Origin: Actinomycetes bacterium
GTDB lineage: Bacteria > Actinomycetota > Actinomycetes > Actinomycetales > Dermatophilaceae
Reading direction: 5' to 3'
DNA: 50,674 nucleotides
Assembly: GCA_029552065.1 (NCBI GenBank)
Contig: JAKPEG010000017.1
Span: 1-50,674, forward strand
Shown here: in pieces, positions 15,896 to 23,495 of the stretch
Layout: every line of letters starts with the position of its first letter
Numbering within the stretch: the stretch's first letter is position 1
The notes under the pieces: generated by a model
What the model was told of the DNA's origin: nothing
Seen by the model: only the letters and a program-made list of their open reading frames with translations
Databases searched by the model: none
Made by a program: the position numbers and the translations under genes

Positions 15896-17308
15896 ATGAC
15901 CGAGGCGACGACCCAACACCTGGCGGACACGGATACCCGGATGGCCGAGCCGACCACCTTCCCTCTGCCCACCGACCGGGAGAGTGTGTGGGAGGCCGAC
16001 CGCGCCCACGTCTTCCACTCGTGGTCCGCGCAGGGCGTCATCTCCCCGTTGCCGGTGGCCCGTGCCCAGGGCAGCCGATTCTGGGACTTCGACGGCAAGG
16101 GTTACCTCGACTTCTCCAGCGGCCTGGTCCACGCGAACATCGGCTACCAGCACCCGAAGCTCGTCGCCGCGATCCAGGAACAGGTCGGCCGGATGTCCAC
16201 GCTCGCACCCGGATTCGCGGTCGACGTGCGCTCGGAAGCGGCCCGGCTCATCGCGAGCAAGGCCCCGGAGGGGCTCGAGATCGTCTTCTTCACGAACGGC
16301 GGTGCGGAGGCCACCGAGAACGCCATCCGGATGGCCCGCCTGCACACCGGGCGACACAAGGTGCTCGCGGCCTACCGCTCCTATCACGGCGCGACGGCCG
16401 GTGCGCTCACGATGACCGGCGACCCGCGGCGCATCCCCAGCGAGCCGGGCCTGCCGGGGATCGTCCACTTCTGGGGTCCCTATCCCTATCGCTCGGCCTT
16501 CCACTCGGGCAGCCCGGAGGAGGAGACCCAGCGCGCCCTCGCCCACGTGCGCGACACGATCATGGTCGAAGGCCCGGGCTCGGTCGCGGCGATCATCCTC
16601 GAGACCGTCGTCGGCACCAACGGCGTCCTCGTGCCGCCGCCGGGCTACCTCGCGGGCATCCGGGCGATCTGCGACGAGCTGGGCATCGTCATGATCGCCG
16701 ACGAGGTGATGGCCGGCTTCGCCCGCTGCGGCGAGTGGTTCGCGGTCGACCACTGGGGCATCACCCCCGACCTCATCACCTTTGCCAAGGGTGTGAACTC
16801 CGGCTACGTGCCGCTCGGCGGAGTCGTCATCTCCCGGGCGATCGCCGAGACCTTCCGTGAGCGGGTCTACCCCGGTGGGCTCACCTATTCGGGCCACCCG
16901 CTCGCCTGTGCGTCGGCCGTCGCCTCGATCCGGATCTTCGAGGAGGAGGGGATCGTCGAGCACGCCCGGATGCTCGGGACCGACGTCATCGGCCCCGAGC
17001 TCGAGCGGATCGCGGCCCGCCATCCCAGCGTGGGGGAGGTGCGCGGGCTGGGTGCTATGTGGGCGATCGAGTTGGTGCGCGACCGGCATACCCGTGAGCC
17101 GCTCGTCCCCTACAACGCGACGGGCGCGGCAGCGGCGCCGATGACCCAGTTCGCCGTCGCCTGCAAGGAACGCGGCCTCTGGCCGTTCGTCCACTTCAAC
17201 CGCACCCACGTCGTGCCGCCCTGCACGACGAGCGTCGAGGAGGTCCGCGAGGGACTCGCGATCCTCGACGAGGCCCTCACGGTGGCCGACGCCCACAGCG
17301 TCGGCTGA
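15896..17308 (+). CDS. Class III PLP-dependent aminotransferase
   Basis: A 470-residue fold-type I aminotransferase of class III. It has the phosphate-binding FTNGGAEATENAIRMAR block, the aromatic SYHGAT motif, the DEVMAGFARCGEW aspartate motif, and the Schiff-base Lys298 in TFAKGVNSGYVPLGG. The N-terminal HVFHSWSAQG resembles taurine- and omega-amino acid:pyruvate aminotransferases, but substrate assignment from this alone is weak. It is monocistronic by position, between hairpin copy 2 and a membrane-protein gene. Confidence 0.88.
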   Translation: MTEATTQHLADTDTRMAEPTTFPLPTDRESVWEADRAHVFHSWSAQGVISPLPVARAQGSRFWDFDGKGYLDFSSGLVHANIGYQHPKLVAAIQEQVGRMSTLAPGFAVDVRSEAARLIASKAPEGLEIVFFTNGGAEATENAIRMARLHTGRHKVLAAYRSYHGATAGALTMTGDPRRIPSEPGLPGIVHFWGPYPYRSAFHSGSPEEETQRALAHVRDTIMVEGPGSVAAIILETVVGTNGVLVPPPGYLAGIRAICDELGIVMIADEVMAGFARCGEWFAVDHWGITPDLITFAKGVNSGYVPLGGVVISRAIAETFRERVYPGGLTYSGHPLACASAVASIRIFEEEGIVEHARMLGTDVIGPELERIAARHPSVGEVRGLGAMWAIELVRDRHTREPLVPYNATGAAAAPMTQFAVACKERGLWPFVHFNRTHVVPPCTTSVEEVREGLAILDEALTVADAHSVG

Positions 17309-17360
17309 CACTCGGGCCGGCCGCACCACGCGGGCGGCGTGCGTGCGGCAGGATGGTGCG

Positions 17361-19751
17361 GTGCCCAGTCCCGCCCGGCAACCGACCGCCGTCGAGGTGA
17401 TCGAACCGCCCATGGGCGAGCGGGTGCGGCGCGCCTCGGACGTCTACTTGCTTCTCGGGTATGCCGTGCTCGCGGCCGTGGCGATCACCCTCGCCGACCT
17501 CGCGGTCGGCACGGCGGACGCCCTCGAGGCCGACCTCACCGTGGCGACCGGGGGGTTGCCGCGCCTCGTGCTCCAGCTCTTCTCCTGGGTCGCCGGCGTC
17601 GGCGTGCTCATCCTGCCGGTCGGCGTCTGCATCGACCTGCTCATGCGTCGGCGCGCGTGGCAGCTCATCCACGCCCTCATCGCCGCCGGGGTCGCCGCGG
17701 GCCTGGCCGTGCTCATCAAGACCCTCATCCTCGACAACCAGCTCACCCAGATCCTTGCGGCGCTCACCCGACCGGCTCGCACGACCGGTCGGACGAACCC
17801 GCTCGACGTGCTCATCGTGGCCCTCGTGGCCCTCGTCGTCGTCGCGAACATCTCGGGGCGGCGATGGCTGGCCACGCTCGCCCCGCTGGTCATCGGGTCG
17901 CTCATCGTCACCGGCTTCCTCGCCGGTGCCATCACCGGGCTCGCCCTGCTGTGCTCCTTCCTGCTCGGGGCGATCGTCGGGCACGCGACCCGCTTCGCCT
18001 TCGGCACTGCGAGCACCCGGGCTCCGGGGACGGCGATCGCCCGTGAGCTCGTCGCGGCAGGCACCCCGCTACGCACCCTCGAACTCGTCGACGGCTACGA
18101 GGACGGCGCGCGGCTTTACCGCGGGGAGACCCCGCACGGCGACGTGGACGTCCTCGTCTTCGACCGGGACACCTTCGGCCTGGCCTCCGGGCGTCGCCTG
18201 CTGAACCGGCTTCGCCTGCGGGGAGCGACGGCCCGGGCCCCCGCGCTCACCCTGCGCGCGGCTCTGGAACATCGTGGGCTGCAGGCTCTCGCCCTGCGCT
18301 GGGCTGGGGTCTGGGCTCCCTTCCCGGTCGCCGTCTGTGAGGTCGACGGCGCTTCGGCAGCCATCGCCCTCACCCGCGTCGAAGGACGATCGCTGCGTGA
18401 GATCGGCGATGAGCTCACGCTCGAGCAGGCACAGGCGGTCCTGCGACTGGCCGCGGCGCTGCAGGACCATCGGATCGCCTTCCGCGGTTTCACCCGTGAC
18501 ACCCTCGTCGTCCTCCCGGACGGTGCCGCGGGAGTGACCTCGGTCGGCGACGGGGACGTCGGCGGTGACGACATCTCGCGGCGCACCGACATGGCCCAGG
18601 TGATGGTCATGCTCTCCCTCGCGCTCGGTCCCGAGCGAGCGGTCGAGGTGGCCGTGGCCGAGATCGGCGCCCCGCGGGTCTCGCGGACCCTGCCGTTGCT
18701 GCAACCCCTCGCGCTCGGGCGGGACCTGCGCGCGGCGGCCAAGGAGCGCAAGGGCCTGCTCGACGACTTGCGCGACCGGGTCGTCAACCTCGACGGCGGG
18801 CGCGACCAACCGGCCCTCATCGAGCTGCGCCGCGTGACGATCAAGGGTCTGCTCACCCTCGTGGGTGCTGCCGTCGCGGCATACATCGTCCTACCGCAAC
18901 TCGCCCAGGTCGACTTCGGGTCGGTCTTCGCACGCGCGCAGTGGCCGTGGGCGCTCGGGTCCCTCGTCGCGGCGATCCTCACGTTCGTCGGCGCCTCGCT
19001 CGTGCTCACCGGGTCGGTGCCGACGAAGCTGCGCTTCTCGCGGACCTACATGACCCAGCTCGCGGTGGCCTTCAGCGGGCTCGTCGCGCCCGCGGCGATC
19101 GGCAACATCGCGCTCAACACCCGCTACCTCCAGCGCGCCGGGGTGCCCGCCGGCGTGGCCGGGGCGAGCGTGGGCCTGGCCCAGGTCTTCCAGTTCACCA
19201 GCTACGCCACCCTGCTCGGGGTGAGCGGCGTCCTGGCCGGCACGGGTCCCCAGTCGGCCTTCCAACCCCCGGCGAAGCTCGTCGCCGCGGTCCCCGTCGT
19301 CCTGCTCGTCGGGTTGGGTCTTTTCGCCGTGCCGCGGGTGCGTCGATTCTTCGCGCAGCGGGTCGTGCCGCAGCTGCGCCAGGTGTTGCCACAGGTGCTC
19401 GCGGTCTTCCAACGGCCCCGCAAGCTCGCCGAACTCTTCGGCGGGGCGTTGCTGCTCGACGCGTCCTTCGTCGCCTCGCTTTATTGCGCGACGCGTGCCT
19501 TCGGCGCCGAACCCCCGCTTGCCGCGGTCGCCGTGGTCTACTTCGCCGGAGCGATCATCGGGTCGGCGGTGCCGACGCCCGGTGGACTCGGTGGCATCGA
19601 GGCCGCCCTCGCGCTCGGCCTCAGCCAACTCGGAGTGGACAGCGGCACCGCGGTGTCGGCGGTCATCCTCTACCGGCTCTGCACGTATTGGCTGCCCATC
19701 CCCTTCGGCTGGTGGTCGCTCAACCGGCTCACCGCGATCGACGCGATATGA
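17361..19751 (+). CDS. Multidomain membrane protein: TM domain, kinase-like domain, flippase-like domain
   Basis: A 796-residue protein in three parts. Residues ~25-215 hold several hydrophobic segments. Residues ~225-470 form a soluble domain with a degenerate kinase look (GARLYRGETPHGDVDVLVFD, then RIAFRGFTRDTLVVLPDG and DGDVGGDD), lacking a clear HRD or DFG. Residues ~490-795 are hydrophobic and match the lysylphosphatidylglycerol synthase transmembrane/UPF0104 flippase-like family (QLAVAFSGLVAPAAIGNIALN, PTPGGLGGIEAAL). It may move or modify a lipid-linked substrate. GTG 17361 is chosen because CAGGAT lies 6 nt upstream; GTG 17343 is in frame. Confidence 0.75.
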   Translation: MPSPARQPTAVEVIEPPMGERVRRASDVYLLLGYAVLAAVAITLADLAVGTADALEADLTVATGGLPRLVLQLFSWVAGVGVLILPVGVCIDLLMRRRAWQLIHALIAAGVAAGLAVLIKTLILDNQLTQILAALTRPARTTGRTNPLDVLIVALVALVVVANISGRRWLATLAPLVIGSLIVTGFLAGAITGLALLCSFLLGAIVGHATRFAFGTASTRAPGTAIARELVAAGTPLRTLELVDGYEDGARLYRGETPHGDVDVLVFDRDTFGLASGRRLLNRLRLRGATARAPALTLRAALEHRGLQALALRWAGVWAPFPVAVCEVDGASAAIALTRVEGRSLREIGDELTLEQAQAVLRLAAALQDHRIAFRGFTRDTLVVLPDGAAGVTSVGDGDVGGDDISRRTDMAQVMVMLSLALGPERAVEVAVAEIGAPRVSRTLPLLQPLALGRDLRAAAKERKGLLDDLRDRVVNLDGGRDQPALIELRRVTIKGLLTLVGAAVAAYIVLPQLAQVDFGSVFARAQWPWALGSLVAAILTFVGASLVLTGSVPTKLRFSRTYMTQLAVAFSGLVAPAAIGNIALNTRYLQRAGVPAGVAGASVGLAQVFQFTSYATLLGVSGVLAGTGPQSAFQPPAKLVAAVPVVLLVGLGLFAVPRVRRFFAQRVVPQLRQVLPQVLAVFQRPRKLAELFGGALLLDASFVASLYCATRAFGAEPPLAAVAVVYFAGAIIGSAVPTPGGLGGIEAALALGLSQLGVDSGTAVSAVILYRLCTYWLPIPFGWWSLNRLTAIDAI

Positions 19752-19816
19752 GGGGGCTTGCCGCCGTGCGCCCGTGGGCAGTCCGGCCGCGGGAGGGACC
19801 AGGGGTGGCGAATTGA

Positions 19817-19851
19817 TGAGAGTGTGCACCGCCCAGCGGTGCACACTCTCA
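19817..19851. repeat. Long hairpin repeat, copy 3 (convergent gene ends)
   Basis: A perfect 16-bp inverted repeat (arms 19817-19832 and 19836-19851) with a 3-nt loop, core TGAGAGTGTGCACC. It lies between the ends of the flippase-like gene and the convergent PknG-region operon, so it could terminate both. Confidence 0.8.
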
Positions 19852-19884
19852 CGAAGTTGGGACCCCCTGTTTCGGGTGACGACC

Positions 19885-19928
19885 GGGTCGTCGACCGACT
19901 CGGCCGCGGGGTCGTCGACCGACTCGGC
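19885..19928. repeat. 20-bp direct repeat, 24-bp period
   Basis: Two copies of GGGTCGTCGACCGACTCGGC at 19885-19904 and 19909-19928. They lie in the non-coding stretch just after the FHA gene stop. No function is evident. Confidence 0.6.
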
Positions 19929-19955
19929 AGCTGGGTCGCGACCTGCCGCGGTTGG

Positions 19956-20831
19956 TCACTCGCCGGGCAGGGCCTTGCGGACGACCAACCTCGTCCAGGC
20001 GCCGACGTAGATCCGGTCGTCGGCTTCGAGCTCCCGTTTGGGGCCAACCGGGATCGGGTCCTCGGGCAACGGCTCGTCGATGCCGCCCACGAAGGTGCCG
20101 TTGGCCGAGCCGAGGTCCTCGACGAACCACCGCGTGCCGTCGGTCGTGAGCTGGGCATGCCGCCGGCTCACGCCGCTGTCGCTCGTGCAGTCGACGTCGG
20201 GATGGATGTTCTTGCTCGCCGACACCCGGCCCACGAGGGCACTGCGCACGCTGAGCGGAACGATCGTCGGCAACCCCGGCGAGGGCATCGGCTCCTCGGC
20301 GTCCTGCACGGCATACCAGTCGGGGTCGATCCAGACCTCGACGACCCAACCGGGTTCGATCGCCGGGGGGACGCCGGTGCCGGCGTACGGGGCTGCCGGC
20401 GCGGCAGCTGGCTCGGGACTGCCCTGCGGCGACGGTATGCCGCCCACCTCACCTGCCCCGGGCGCCTCGGGTGCATTCGCCGCGTCGGGTGTCTCGGGCG
20501 CAGCCGAGGCGGTCGCGGCACCGCGCGGCATCGCGCCGGTGGTGAAGTCGTAGCCGCAGGCCTCGCAGAAGAGCGACTCGGGTGAGTTGTCGGTCGCGCA
20601 GTTGGGACAGGTCTGGACCGCGGGGGACGCACCGGACGGGGGAGTCGGGGCGGACGGGGCAAGCGTGCCCGAGAGGGCCGGGGCGGCCACCTCGGGGTCG
20701 AGGCCGAGTGAGCCGCCCGCCGACTCGCTCGGTTGGGCGGCCGGCCGGGCGGACAAGTCGATCGCGGCGCCGCAGGTGTCGCAATAGTCCTGCGCCTGCG
20801 ACGGGTGGCCGTTGGGGCAGACGACGCTCAC
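19956..20831 (-). CDS. FHA-domain protein with two zinc ribbons
   Basis: A 291-residue cytoplasmic protein. The N-terminus has a zinc ribbon (CPNGH, then DYCDTCGA), and a second ribbon lies near residues 75-97 (CPNCATDNS, then LFCEACGYDF). A Pro/Ala-rich linker leads to an FHA domain at ~200-285 with the phosphothreonine-binding signatures LVGR, SRRHAQL and LGSANGTFV. It should bind a phosphothreonine on the kinase or another partner. It lacks the ETTS-type phosphorylation motif of GarA, so it is not a simple GarA. The GTG start overlaps the VWA stop (GTGA). It is the last gene of the block. Confidence 0.88.
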   Translation of the reverse strand: MSVVCPNGHPSQAQDYCDTCGAAIDLSARPAAQPSESAGGSLGLDPEVAAPALSGTLAPSAPTPPSGASPAVQTCPNCATDNSPESLFCEACGYDFTTGAMPRGAATASAAPETPDAANAPEAPGAGEVGGIPSPQGSPEPAAAPAAPYAGTGVPPAIEPGWVVEVWIDPDWYAVQDAEEPMPSPGLPTIVPLSVRSALVGRVSASKNIHPDVDCTSDSGVSRRHAQLTTDGTRWFVEDLGSANGTFVGGIDEPLPEDPIPVGPKRELEADDRIYVGAWTRLVVRKALPGE

Positions 20832-22111
20832 TTCTTGATCCTCCGGGTCTTGGTCGACGCCGTGTCCAGCGCCATCTCGTCGAGCTTCTCCACGGCCTTC
20901 TTCAGCCGCACGGTGCCGGTCTCGGCGTTGTCGATGTCGACGACCTTCTTGAGCCGGGAGGTCATCTCCTCGTCGCCGGTCTGGGCCGCCAGCTGGACGG
21001 CCCGCCCGAGCTTGCGGGTCGCGTCGGCCTCGTTGCCCTCGGCCTTGGCCGCGAGCCCGTCCTGGATGGCCGCGGCGAGCTCGGCCTGGCCGGTGTAACG
21101 AGCCACCTGGTCGTCGATCCGGGTGGTGAGCGCCTCGTCGCTCGACCACGTGGCCTTCACGAGGGCTTGGGCCTGGACGACGTCGCGGACGACCACCTGC
21201 ACGCGCGAGGCCAACTGCTCCTGACCGATGGTCTTGGCCGGCAGCCGCACCGCCACGTGGTAGTCCCGGGTCTCGTCGGCCCAGGCCCCCGTCGGGAAGG
21301 CCGCCGTCAGCGGGTTGACCATGGTCCGCTTGGCGGTGATGTCCTCGAGGTTGGGGGCCACCTGCTTGACGAAGAGGACCTGACCTCCCTGGGGCGCCCA
21401 CACCCGCAGGTCGACCTGCGCGACGCCGCGGGCCATCGAGGCCCGGATGAGCTTCTCGAACTCGTCGGCCATCCGGTCGGGTGTGGGGATGAGGTCGACG
21501 GTGCCGAGCAGGGCCGAGGCGATCCGCCGCGCCTCGTCGATCCGCCACCGGTCGCCCAGGCCGCGCACGTCGCACTGGTAGAAGCCGGTGGAGGCCTGGA
21601 TCGCCCAGGTCAACTGCTCGGGCGTCTCGTGCTCGTTCGTGCCGTCGGTGAGCAAGATGGCATGCCGCTGCACCACCTGAGGGACGGTGAGGAACACCTC
21701 GCGGGCCTTGGTGAGCCAGGTGCCCATCGCCGTGCCGCCGTCGGCCCGGAACATCTGGACGGCGTTGATCGCCTCCTGGCGGGTCCGCGCGTCCATCCGC
21801 ACCATCTGCTGCACGCCGTATGCCGGGTAGACGAGGGTCCCGACATGGTTGCCGGCGATCACGGCGAACCACGTGCCGTCGGTGATCTCGTTGAGGGCCA
21901 CGGTCGCGGCATACCGGCCCTGGGCGATCCCGTTGGCGCCCATCGAGCCAGAGGTGTCGACGATGAGGATCTCGGCCGACTCGCCGCCGGCGAGCCCCGA
22001 CGGATCGGGCTGCCCCGCACCCGAGCAGGTCACCCGGACGATCGCGTGGACGTCGGTGCCCCCGTCGGGCAGGAACTCGTTTTGGAAGACCTCAGTCGTG
22101 AACTGTGCCAT
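20828..22111 (-). CDS. VWA-domain protein
   Basis: A 427-residue protein. Residues ~45-215 form a von Willebrand A domain with an intact MIDAS: DTSGS at ~52-56, a conserved Thr in ADGGTAMGTW, and LLTDGTNEH. The remainder is a beta-rich then helical region rich in Lys and Glu at the C-terminus, ending KTRRIKK. No signal peptide is visible, so it is cytoplasmic. VWA proteins often pair with AAA+ ATPases, and one is encoded in this block. Its start lies 20 nt inside the phosphatase gene, consistent with coupled translation. Confidence 0.88.
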   Translation of the reverse strand: MAQFTTEVFQNEFLPDGGTDVHAIVRVTCSGAGQPDPSGLAGGESAEILIVDTSGSMGANGIAQGRYAATVALNEITDGTWFAVIAGNHVGTLVYPAYGVQQMVRMDARTRQEAINAVQMFRADGGTAMGTWLTKAREVFLTVPQVVQRHAILLTDGTNEHETPEQLTWAIQASTGFYQCDVRGLGDRWRIDEARRIASALLGTVDLIPTPDRMADEFEKLIRASMARGVAQVDLRVWAPQGGQVLFVKQVAPNLEDITAKRTMVNPLTAAFPTGAWADETRDYHVAVRLPAKTIGQEQLASRVQVVVRDVVQAQALVKATWSSDEALTTRIDDQVARYTGQAELAAAIQDGLAAKAEGNEADATRKLGRAVQLAAQTGDEEMTSRLKKVVDIDNAETGTVRLKKAVEKLDEMALDTASTKTRRIKK

Positions 22112-23495
22112 CGGGGGCGACCTCTCCGTCGGGTTTCGGCGCTGCGCTAGTCGAGGCTATGTCACCGTCCGGAGCCACGGGCGCCGGGGACGCCGTCGAG
22201 GCCAAGGGAGCCGTGCCCCCGGACCGGACGAGGGCGACGGTGATGTTGTCGTGGCCGCCCGCGGCATTGGCGAAGTCGACGAGCGACTGGGCGAGCGCGG
22301 CGGGGCGGCGGCCCTGCTCGCCCAGACCCGCGGTGCGCTCGGCCACGAGGGTCCTCAGGTCCGCCGGTTCGGAGCAGTAGTTCCAGAGCCCGTCGCTGCA
22401 CACGAGCAGCCAACCGTCCTCGTCGAGGCGCACCGATGCCGTGTGGGGGGTGAGGTCGTCGGGGGAGTCGATCCCCAGCCAGCGGGTGATCGCATGGGCG
22501 TGGGCGCCGGTCTCGGCCTCCTTGCGCGGCATACCCTCGCGGATCTGCTCGGCGGCGAAGGAGTCGTCCGCGCCCAGCTGCACCGGGGTCGAGGCGGGGT
22601 CGTCGGGCAGCCAATAGGCACGACTGTCGCCGACATTGCCGACGACGGCCAGGCCCTCGCTCACGAGCGCGGCGACGAACGTGCACGACGGCGGGGTGGG
22701 GTCGGTCGGGTCGGGGGTGTTCTCGACGACCGCCGCTCGTGCGGCGACGACCGCCTCACCGAGCCGGCGCTCGATCGCGGCCCGGACCGCGTCGGGCAGC
22801 CCCATGGCCCGCGGCACCGGGTCGTCGAGGACCTCCCGGGCCGCGCGCGCGGCGGCGAGGCTGGCGACGTCGGAATTGGTGGAGTTGGAGACCCCGTCGC
22901 AGACGACGAGGACGTCGTGGGCGAGCGGCTGGGTGCCTGCGAGCAATGCCATCGCATCCTCGTTGCGTTGCTTGCGCGCGCCGATGTCGCACACGCCCCC
23001 GAGCCATTCGGCCGGCGACTCGGCGAAGTGGTCGCGGGGGTTGGGTTGCTTGGCCCCGCAGGTATCGCAGTAGCCGTCGGCGAAATGGCCCTGGCCACAC
23101 TCGGTGCAGCCGTCCGAGCCGGAGTCGACGGCCAGCGCCGCGCTGGAGCCGCTCACCGGCCCGGTCCAGCCGATGTCGAGCGGCGACTCGTCCCCGGCCG
23201 CGGCGCTCTGCGGCCGCACGGGCGCCTGACGCACCTGGGACTCCACCCGGGCCACGTGCGGGTCGGACGAGGCGGACGGCAGCACCGCCGTGGTGCCGGA
23301 TGACCCCGCCGGCGCAGCGGTTTCGAGGGTGGTCCCGGCGGCAGCCGCCTGGGCGGAGCGTGCGCCGGGAGAGCCGGGCGGCACCGGCGCGGGACTCGCG
23401 AGCCCGGTGAAGTCGTGGCCGCACGCCTCGCAGAAGCTGGCATCCGCCTCGCGGGCGGCCCCGCAGACGGGGCAGCGGGTCAGCGCATCGTCCAC
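22092..23495 (-). CDS. PP2C-family protein phosphatase with N-terminal zinc ribbons
   Basis: A 467-residue protein. A zinc ribbon at the N-terminus uses Cys8, Cys11, Cys22 and Cys25 (CPVC, then FCEACGHDF). A second ribbon with HFADGYCDTCG lies near residue 140. The PP2C catalytic domain spans ~165-440, with the metal-site motifs RNEDA, VCDGVSNS, VGNVGDSRAY, VCSDGLWNY and HDNITVAL, all with their aspartates intact. It should dephosphorylate Ser/Thr targets and probably opposes the adjacent kinase. The GTG start at 23495 follows GAGGT and overlaps the kinase stop by 16 nt. Confidence 0.92.
   Translation of the reverse strand: MDDALTRCPVCGAAREADASFCEACGHDFTGLASPAPVPPGSPGARSAQAAAAGTTLETAAPAGSSGTTAVLPSASSDPHVARVESQVRQAPVRPQSAAAGDESPLDIGWTGPVSGSSAALAVDSGSDGCTECGQGHFADGYCDTCGAKQPNPRDHFAESPAEWLGGVCDIGARKQRNEDAMALLAGTQPLAHDVLVVCDGVSNSTNSDVASLAAARAAREVLDDPVPRAMGLPDAVRAAIERRLGEAVVAARAAVVENTPDPTDPTPPSCTFVAALVSEGLAVVGNVGDSRAYWLPDDPASTPVQLGADDSFAAEQIREGMPRKEAETGAHAHAITRWLGIDSPDDLTPHTASVRLDEDGWLLVCSDGLWNYCSEPADLRTLVAERTAGLGEQGRRPAALAQSLVDFANAAGGHDNITVALVRSGGTAPLASTASPAPVAPDGDIASTSAAPKPDGEVAPDGTVHD

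Noticed and set aside
6179-19851. CRISPR array from the three similar hairpins
   Set aside because: The copies are kilobases apart with unrelated sequence between them; no regular spacers.
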